The notes beneath the pieces are model-generated. The model had not been told where the DNA came from, did no database searches, and saw only the letters and a program-made list of their open reading frames with translations. DNA of 64,000 bases, from assembly GCA_001599935.1 (NCBI GenBank), contig BCIJ01000002.1, positions 451,678 to 515,677 on the forward strand. Direction: 5' to 3'. The number at the start of each line of letters is the position of its first letter. Position 1 is the stretch's first letter. This DNA comes from Holtermannia corniformis. Taxonomy: Eukaryota; Basidiomycota; Tremellomycetes; Holtermanniales. This document shows, in pieces, positions 53,135-64,000 of the stretch. A program made the position numbers and the translations under genes.

Positions 53135-56100
53135 ATGTCGATCCCAGACGACCCTTTCACCCCGGTGGTCAACCCCAACAACCGCAACGGATCACCGTCA
53201 ACCCATACCTCTCCCACTTCACCCACCCCAGCGACATTGACCGCCTCTCCATTCCCAGTGTCCAACGAAGACTTGCGAGGCGCCTCACCCGCCTCACCCT
53301 CACCACCGCAACCCGCCGCCGGTCCCAGTGGGACCAAGACCCCGCGAAGGGTACAATGGACGGCCGACTCGCACATCGTGTCCATGCACGAGATCCCGCC
53401 CGACTCGACGCCAAGCAGCCCGAGGCAGACGCTCGACGAGCGCAACATTGACGAAGTGCGCGACAAGCTCGAGCGGCACCGGTCGCGCGAGAGCAGTCAC
53501 AACATGCCGCGCTCGAGATTGAGTCAGCACTCTGAAGCCGACGACCACGAGCACGACGAGACGGACGATGAAGACTATGATTACCGGCTCGACACGGGAC
53601 CGTTTACGACCTCGAGGCATGCAATGGCGCTGGCGGCAGCCCAGGTCAACGATCCCGAAGCTCTGCAGGTGATTGAGCCGTCGGATGAGATTGGCCCCGA
53701 GGGCGTCCTCGAGCACGCACCCGAACTTCAGGAGCAGCTGCCAGTCTACATTGCTCCCGGCGAGACGGACGGTTTGCCTTCGCTCCAGCCGCAGACGTCA
53801 AGGCAGGACACTCAAGACGCCGCGCGAGACATTGTCCGCGCTCACACCAAGAAGGGTCGGTTCGGTGGTCTCTTGCGCAGGCGCAAGGTCCACCCAGCGA
53901 GCAATGCCGGCGTTGTACCGCCAACAGACGAGGAAAAGTCACAAACGGCGTTCGCGGCGCGCTACGGCGAAGGCCCGACGCACAGCACCGCTCCCGGCGG
54001 CTCTCAGTCGTTTGCCATGGGCATGGCAGGTCTAGGTATCGGTGGCGCGCGAGCCGTCGGCGGTGCAGCCAAGAAGACGGTCCAGGGCGGAACGTCGGTG
54101 CTCTCATCCCTCTTGACCCTGTACGGGAACAATGACGACTCGGGTCCAAACTCGCGCGCAACCACACCGGCTTCCTCTCGCCCACCATCAACGTACCCTT
54201 CGTCAGACGACTCGGAGGACGAGCGACCAAGCAACAGGCGCAGCGGCTCACAGACGCCAAACTTCCTCAAGTCCATGTCCAAGACGGTCTCGTCGATCGG
54301 CGACAAGTTTGACTCGAGCAACGAACGGCCAAAGGCCGCGAGGAGCGGTGCTGGCGTGTTTGGCGCGCTCATGGCGGGCACAGGCAATATCACGGGCGCG
54401 GGTGAGTAGCAACAGATCGTCTCGTCGGATCAGACTGACGAGATGTAGCCACGCCTTCGGCTTCGACCCTCGTCCCCGCGGCCAAGCGACCAGGCTATAG
54501 ATTGTCCAGGTGAGTCTGCTCGGCCATCTGCACTCGGCATAGACTAAGCCGTCTAGGTATTCGGCCGGCGACGTTACTGCGGCGCCTGCACCCAAGCACT
54601 GGCGACCCGAGCACACGCGCAACGGCTCGCAACCCAACTCGCGCCCGGCCTCAATGTATTCCGGTATCAGCGGTCACGGCGACCGCTCGCCCACGTCTTC
54701 CGAGCACACGCGCATCGACGAGCCCCATTCCGGCGGTGGCGGGAACCGCAAACGCGCTCCGACAGCCGATTCAACAGGTAGCGCCATCAGTGCCCTCGCG
54801 TCCTCCGGTGCATCGTTGTCGACGCCCACGCTCAACCTCGCGCCTGCGATCACTGACGCCCGTGAAAGGGAAAAGGAGCAGCGCAAGAGTAAAGCGCCCA
54901 AGGGGCTCAACCTCGGCGATCGAATCGGCAAGCTGCCCGGTCAGGCGATGAACGCGCCCGGGGCAGCTTACAAGAATGCGGAAAAGTGGATCATGCAGGG
55001 CGTCAAGACGCCCGGTGGCAGTTCGCCAAAAGAACGACCCGATCAGGGAGGCTACTTTAACGAAAAGCCAAAGATTCTGACAGACGATGAGCGGAGGCGC
55101 AAAGAGTGGGAAGCGGAGAAGAAGCGGCGCAAGCGGGCAAAGGAGAAGAAGAAGCAGCAGGAGATTTTCGTCCGTCGTCCCAGCTGGGGGTGGGGGTAGG
55201 GCTGACAAAGACAGATTATCCAACATGTTGCCGCTATCCTTGCTCGCCAACAGTTTTTGATGAAGCTTGCGCGTGCTCTGATGATGTGGGTTGCGCACAT
55301 GCCTTGCGAGCATGCGCTGACGACAACAGGTTCGGCTCACCCTCGCACCGTCTCGAAGCTCAGATCCAAGCGACCGCGCGCGTACTCGAGCTCAATGCTC
55401 AGGTCGTGTACATTCCCGGCACCATGCTCATTTCTTTCGGCGACGACGCGACCCACACATCCGAGACGAAATTCTTAAAGCAGGCGACCGGCCTCGATCT
55501 CGGCAAGCTGCTAGCCACGCACAACCTCTACTGGAAGGTCGTGCACGATCACATCAGCGTCGAGGAGGCGTCGAAAGACCTCGATGTACTCATGACGACG
55601 CCCGTGTACTATAATGTGTGGCAGAGTCTTTTCATTGGCGGCATGTGCAGTGCTTTCATCTGTGTGATTGGTTTCTACGGGTGCGTTGCTTTCTAGCTCT
55701 GGCAGCCGCCTTGTGACTGATGTGGCACTTTAGATCTTTTATCGACGCTCTGATCGCCGCGCCGCTGGGCATGCTGCTCGTCGCCATCCAAATGATCGCC
55801 GCGCGCAACGATCTATACTCGAACGTGTTTGAAATCTCAGTCGCCATGATCATCTCCTTCTTGGCGGCTGCGATCGCATCCTCGCAGTACTTTTGCTACA
55901 CCGCGATCGCGTCGGGTGGTATCGTGCTCATTCTTCCGGTATGTCACTGCCATCGGTTGCCGCGCTCATGACTGACCGACACAGGGCTACATCATCTTGA
56001 CGGGTAGTCTCGAGTTGGCTTCGAGAAACATCACGTCTGGGTCGGTGCGGGTCGGGTACGCAGTCATCTATAGTCTGTTCTTGGGCTTCGGTCTTTCGTA

Positions 56101-57002
56101 AGTCGCGTTCATATTACGGGTCCTATAGCTGACCTCGTCGCAGAATGGGCGCCGAGATTTATCGCCGGATCACGAGTCTCACCATCTACGGCAGCAACGA
56201 CTACACATGTTCGGTCGTGCATGCTGGCAAGCCGTGGTATCAGTCGACGCCGAGTGCTTGGTGGTGTAGGTTACCTCTAGATCACAGGATCATGTCTGAC
56301 GCCCGCAGACTTCTTGTGCGCACCTGGCTTCTCCCTCGGCCTCTCACTGCGCAATCAGCAGCCTTTGTTTGCAAAGGAGCTGGTACGTTGGGAGCAGTAG
56401 TGCTCGTGTCACCTGCTGACGCTCGCAGCCGGTCATGGTCCTCATCTCGTGCGCTGGCTGGTGCACCAACCACTTTTCGGCAAAGGCTTTCGTCAACCGT
56501 TCAGACATTACCAGTATGCTGGGGTGCGTGCCGTCTCCCGGTGACACGACGAAGCTGACCCAGACCAGCTCATTCGTCGTCGGCTTGCTTGGTAACATCT
56601 GGGGTCGCTTCAACAATGTCGGTCGCTTGTGAGCTGCGCCGAACAGTTGCTGACTCATCTAGGGTACGAGTTTCGTCGTCATGGTCGTTGGTGTTCTGTT
56701 CCAGCTCCCATCCGGTCTCTCCAACGGCGGTCTCTTTGCGTGAGTGCACTCTCTCACCTGCCAGGACGGCGGCTCATAATCGCAGGTTCGCGAATGAGTC
56801 TACGTCCGGCTCTACCGAGACGTATAGCACTGGCTTTGGCGGTGAGTCCCACACTCTGCTCCAGCCTCACTGACGCCTGCCAGTCGCCGAGCAGCTCGTC
56901 AGCGTCGCCATCGGCCTGACGGTCGGTCTGTTTGCCGCGGCCGTCGCCGTCCATCCTTTCGGCGGTGGCCGCCGGCGTGGTGGAGGTATCTTCTCGTTCT
57001 AG
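53135..57002 (+). CDS. Prm10/ThrE-family multi-pass membrane protein
   Basis: Fungal ThrE (DUF1212)-family protein related to yeast Prm10; bacterial ThrE exports threonine, but the fungal role is unclear. From the ATG at 53135 the first 650 or so residues are disordered and charged, with acidic (DDHEHDETDDEDYDY) and basic (GLLRRRKVH) patches and a Lys-rich stretch (EWEAEKKRRKRAKEKKKQQE). The conserved domain begins KHVAAILARQQFLMKLARAL, then FGSPSHRLEAQIQATARVLE, VYIPGTMLISFGDDATHTSE and DLDVLMTTPVYYN. About ten membrane helices follow, such as VWQSLFIGGMCSAFICVIGF and AAAIASSQYFCYTAIASGGI, ending FGGGRRRGGGIFSF at 57002. FGSP.HRLE and PG.....F.D are strong family motifs. I checked about a dozen introns in the C-terminal half; all are canonical GT-AG and in frame. 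Confidence 0.9.
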
Positions 57003-57410
57003 CCTTGGTTCCGAGATGGTTGGGCAGCAGATCAATCCCGGATGCGCAATAGAGTTAGAGATGCGACCTTTTGTTCGCTCACTTTCTGCACGACGGGCGA
57101 CGTCGTCCATGACCATGACGCGCGTGGTGGCGTGGGCTTCTTTCGGCATCCAACAGCGACTAGTCTACGGCAGGATGAGGACGGCGATCAAAGGAGCGCG
57201 CACGGTCGGCGCTCAAAGGAAGGGAGAGCGGCCAAGTTGTTCAAACTAGCTAGGTACATAGGTCTGTCTAAAGTGCAGAGTCGCAGGTCGTCATCTGACA
57301 GCAACGCCAACTTCTTAGTCAGCAACAGCTGGACATCTCGAGAGGCGACGTAGACGCTAGGGATCAAGTGAAAAATACCTGCAGCCGACTTGGATCGATA
57401 CTTGTATCCC
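57003..57410. other. Intergenic between Prm10-like and ceramidase genes
   Basis: About 410 bases between tandem plus-strand genes, expected to hold the first gene's 3' UTR and the ceramidase promoter. No supported feature. Confidence 0.5.
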
Positions 57411-58380
57411 ATGGGCGCGTTCGAAGGGTTGAAGCTTGGTCAAGTCGGTGAGGGCTGTGAGTCGCCACCGTCTGCAGCCAATCCAAGTCTTGCTGACAAA
57501 CGCAGACTGGGGCGTGCATACAGCGACGATAGACTGGTCTGTCTAGTGTCAGCTCACAGCCGACTGTGCAGCTGACAAAGCACCGAGGTGTGAGCAAAAC
57601 TACGCGTATACACGCTATGTGGCCGAGTGTGTCAATACGTTTTCCAATGTGCCGTTCATCGCGCTCGGTGTCTACGGCATGGCCAAGGTCCTGCAGTCTG
57701 ACGTCCCGGCTCGGTACTCGCTCACGTACCTCGGGCTCGCTGTGATCGGGTTGAGCAGTGCCGCGTTCCATGCGACGCTCAAGTGGACGTGGCAGCTCAT
57801 GGACGAGTTGCCGATGGTGAGTCAGCGTGAATGGCTGATTGGACGTACTCAAGCCAGGTCTAGATCTACCTGATCACCTATTCGACGTATCTGCTGTATG
57901 ATACCCTGCCTAGCGCTCGGCCTCGCTGGGGTCTTGCTGGCCTACTGGCCATCCTGGCATTCGACGTCTTCATCACCGTCTCCTAGTCCGTCCTCGTCCA
58001 CCAGTCGCCGTCCATCACTGACACCCGACAGCGTCAGCCTCCCGAACCCAATCTACCACCAAGTAGCGTTCGCCAGCATCCTGATATCAGGCGCGATCCG
58101 GATCTACATCCTGATCCGTCGGCTCCCAGCCTTCCACCCGGCCCGCAAGCAGATCGCCACTGTCGCCGGGACGGGGATCGGAGCGTTCGCCGCGGGGTTC
58201 CTGGTTTGGAACGTTGATAATGTGTTTTGTGCGCCGTTGACGCGCTGGCGCGACGCGTTGGGCGGGTTGGGCATCGTGTTGGAGGGGCATGCTTGGTGGC
58301 ATGTCTTGACCGGCTGGGGGAGCTACCTCGTGTTTTCGAGCTGCACCTGTGCGTTCTCAACTGCGGTGAAGGAGAACTGA
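57411..58380 (+). CDS. Alkaline ceramidase (Ypc1/Ydc1 family)
   Basis: Seven-pass ER enzyme that hydrolyses ceramides, using a Zn site of conserved His/Asp/Ser. The ATG at 57411 starts MGAFEGLKLGQVGEGYWGVH. Further exons give TATIDWCEQNYAYTRYVAEC, VNTFSNVPFIALGVYGM, SSAAFHATLKWTWQLMDELP then MIYLITYSTYLLYD, a TM (GLAGLLAILAFDVFIT), PNPIYHQVAFASILISGAIR, GFLVWNVDNVFCAPL and LEGHAWWHVLTGWGSYLVF, ending at 58380. YWG..TATIDWCE.NY, FHATL...QL.DELPM and HAWWH are diagnostic. Between FIT (57977) and NPIYHQ the obvious intron acceptor (cactgacacccgacag, ending 58031) joined to the only nearby donors leaves the frame off by one, so this junction is unresolved. Sequence error, an unusual splice, or a disabling indel are possible. 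Confidence 0.8.
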
Positions 58381-58584
58381 TCAAGCACAGATTTGTGTTT
58401 GGCCATCAAGACGACGCCAGACGCTTACAGGCTCGACGGGACGTTGCTGCCCGTCGTCTGTTCAGAGCCCAAAACCAAACTGTCGCCCGCGATCCCTCGA
58501 ACGAGACCATTGGCGACAAAGTCCTAACCACGATGCACACTATACGATACATGCGTTGCGACTATACACTGTTCCTGACCGCGT

Positions 58585-59863
58585 TTACTTTTTCTGCTTG
58601 TCGTCGCTCGACTTCTTGTCCCTCACATCGGCCTTGTCGAGCGCCAAGGCGACGAGGCCAGCGAGGCCCGGCGAGACTTTGCGGATAGCCTCGATGACTT
58701 CATCAGGGTTGCCTGGAAGGGCCTCGGACGCCTGCTTGAGCTGGTCGATCGTCTTCTTGGCCTGTACACTGTCAGCCCTTACGCGCGTAGGAACCTTTGC
58801 AGCACTCACAAACTCTTGCGCGTCCTCCTTCTTGTCCTTGGTCACGTACTTGTCCACGAGCTCGGACGGGATGCCAGCCTTCTTGGCAGCAGCCTTGAGC
58901 TGCTCGAACAGCTTGTCAAAGTCCTCGGGTCCGGCGTCCTTGACGGCCTTGAGCAAGCCCTCGACATTGTTCTTGCCGTCCTCCTTGGACGCGTTGGCCT
59001 TTTGCAGCAGCTTGTTGGCCGTCGTCTCGAGCTCGCCGAGCTGTTTCTCGCCCGCCTTTTTCAACTGCTCAATCAGGGCCGTGACGGAACCGCCAGCGGG
59101 GATGTACTGCGTTGCGAACTGGTCATGTCAGCAAGCACCCTCTTCTCGTTTAGACACTAACGTCCAGGAGCTTTTGGCCGCCCTCGCCGACCTGACCCTT
59201 GAGTTCATCGGCCAAAGCTTTCCAGTCGACATTCTCAAGCTTGCCTCCGGCCTGCTTGACCTTTTTCTCAACGGCATCAATAATCGGCGCCACGTCCTTG
59301 CCGCCAGCCTCCTTGAGCTTTGCCAAGACGCCATCAATGTCCTTCTGGTCCTTGAGGCCCGAGAGGAAACCCGTGATGCCACCCTCTTGCGAGTCGAGGT
59401 GGTGGTAGAGCGTCAGCAGGCCTGCCGGGAGACCGGCAGTAGCAATGCCCGAGATGTTGGCAGCGGTCGAGGCCTGGACGTAGTGTGAGCGTCATCCAGC
59501 TCGAGATAGCAATCAACCGACCCAGCCACCGGCAGACTCCTTGGTCGAGTGGATAATCTGGTTCGCCTGGTGCGCAGCGTCGCGCACCGGCTTCATGTAC
59601 CAGTACCCTGCACCGCCGGCCGCGACAATGAGCGCAACGATGGCATACAGCGGTGTGTTGCTGTGACCCTGAGGCTGCTGCTGGGGTGGTGGAGGGGTGG
59701 TGGTCGAGTTGAATCGGCGCGGGATAGCGACGCGAGCCTGGGTACAGTGCGTCAGCTCTTAATTCTCCGAACGTTGGGACGCGAAGCATACCTTGACGGC
59801 TTGCGAGGGACGTGGGATGGGTGCAGCGATGGCACGGTTACGGAGCATCGTTGAGCGCATCAT
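58585..59863 (-). CDS. Unidentified mitochondrial membrane-anchored helical protein
   Basis: Not assigned to a known family. The ATG at 59863 starts a clear mitochondrial presequence (MMRSTMLRNRAIAAPIPRPS, ending around RRFNSTTTPP). One membrane helix follows (TPLYAIVALIVAAGGAGYWY), then a long, Lys/Ala/Glu-rich helical region: KPVRDAAHQANQIIHSTKES, LYHHLDSQEGGITGFLSGLK, DIDGVLAKLKEAGGKDVAPI, ENVDWKALADELKGQVGEGG, KKAGEKQLGELETTANKLLQ and a KSSDDKQKK end at 58585. The repeated LKEAGGKD/LKQASEALP-type amphipathic segments would form an extended bundle, probably in the intermembrane space. The layout recalls inner-membrane shaping proteins, but I see no mitofilin signature. Two or three short introns occur; one near 59480-59520 follows GGWA. 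Confidence 0.7.
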
Positions 59864-60093
59864 TGTGAGAGTTGAAGTGACAGTATTGAACGCCGTGGTT
59901 CCGTCTTTGCGCTCAGTTTTGTGGTCATGACGATTGCGCTCAATGCCGGCAGCGACGCGCGCAACCGACGTCACTGGATGACGATCCAGGGCGCACAGTG
60001 GCGGTCTGCACGAGCTCAGACTCATGGTGATGCAAAGACAATCTCTCAAAGCAGGCGATGGCACGGACGGCTCTACAGGTACTCTACAATCCT

Positions 60094-63340
<3,247 letters not shown>

Positions 63341-64000
63341 GTTGGCGAGCGGGAGGTGTGGGTCTGTAGAGTGTGGAAGGGATTGCTCGTGCAAGCTGCT
63401 AAAGGTAAAGGGGGTCAGTCGACTCGATTCCAGCTCGATTCGGGATGGGTGCTGTGACGGGGTTGTTGTGCGAAAGGTGGGGAGATGGAATAGCTTTGAC
63501 TCGGCCCCAGCTGCCCAGTGCAAGCCGGCGTCCAGCCAGGGCGAGCTCTGCTCGGAAGCTGGCTGCACCGCCTGGGGGCGATGCCATTGCGACGGAAACA
63601 AACCTGAGGGGCCGAGCGGGGTGTCGATAGGGTTGTGGATACCGAGCGTAGAGAGCGAGGACTGACCTGAGTGATGGCTTGACGTGCGTACAGAGAGCAG
63701 GCGAGCGTTGTCGAGCTGATCGGATCCTGCTGAAACGTCAAACTGAGACATCCAACGTGTGAGGTTTGGGCTGCGGCCTTTCGGCGTTGTGCAGTGTGCA
63801 GGTGTGCAGGGGTTAAGGCAATTGTAAAGCCGACTGCTGTCGATAGTCTCTCTGCAGTCTTTGCTTTCCCATTGCCTCTCAGGTTATAAGCCCTCTGCTC
63901 TTCCACTCGCTGCGTCACAAGCGCACGAGCATTTCCTCAAGGCATTCTCAAGACAGACCCAGGCTTGTAAAGCGGAAGGTCCTGTCTTCGCAAAAGGGGT
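63341..64000. other. Upstream region of GFA1 to window edge
   Basis: About 660 bases. The part nearest the gene may be 5' leader with an additional intron, since several gt/ag signals occur. The minus-strand open frames (63188-63751 and 63415-63918) are Ser/Pro-rich without family features and lack a clear splice into the GFA1 ATG. Nothing else recognised. Confidence 0.45.

Noticed and set aside
52672..53466. 264-codon minus-strand open frame
   Set aside because: It is antisense to the first exon of the Prm10-like gene, has no domain, and its composition mirrors the Ser/Pro-rich sense strand.

Overview
This is a gene-dense stretch of a fungal nuclear chromosome. Nearly every gene has many short introns of about 45-60 nt. 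These carry GT donors such as gtgagt or gtatgt, a ctgac or ctaac branch-like motif, and a nearby cag/tag acceptor. Intron style and protein set (Ski3, Rrp8, Nvj2, Mzm1, Bol3, a CID protein, a ThrE/Prm10 transporter-like protein, a Ccc2-type copper pump) indicate a basidiomycete. A compact Pucciniomycotina species is my best guess, but I cannot fix the species from sequence alone. I see no rRNA, tRNA, CRISPR or phage feature.

Layout. The window opens in the 3' part of the eIF3k gene (to 726). Two tandem dynamin-family GTPase genes follow on the minus strand (1020-3430 and 3921-6629), then a ferric reductase (7382-9531, minus). Positions 9993-25740 hold a tight series: MZM1, NVJ2, an alpha/beta hydrolase, a four-pass membrane protein, BOL3, an ING-type PHD protein, a WKF-domain protein, ARL1, a CID-domain protein and a BAP31-like ER protein. 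Positions 25741-34780 are looser and look accessory. They contain two paralogous genes (27863-29491 minus; 32396-34066 plus) flanking RRP8, plus a truncated third copy of the same family at 27307-27498. From 34781 dense housekeeping genes resume: a PAS-kinase-like kinase, SKI3, NOSIP, ZNG1, a 191-bp MITE, CCC2, a Prm10/ThrE protein, an alkaline ceramidase, an unidentified mitochondrial membrane protein, and GFA1 with an unusually long intron. The last 660 bases are GFA1 upstream sequence.

Most neighbours are unrelated housekeeping genes in divergent or convergent pairs, so joint function should not be inferred from adjacency. The possible thematic links are metal handling (ferric reductase, ZNG1, CCC2) and RNA metabolism (eIF3k, RRP8, SKI3, CID protein, WKF protein, NOSIP).

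The main candidate for something undescribed is the paralogous family at 27307-34066. Both full copies share a PD...ExK...QxxxY signature at nearly identical spacing, a conserved C-terminal tail and a basic KRK stretch. This suggests a nuclear PD-(D/E)XK-fold (RecB-like) protein family that has duplicated and decayed locally. That assignment is inference from motifs.
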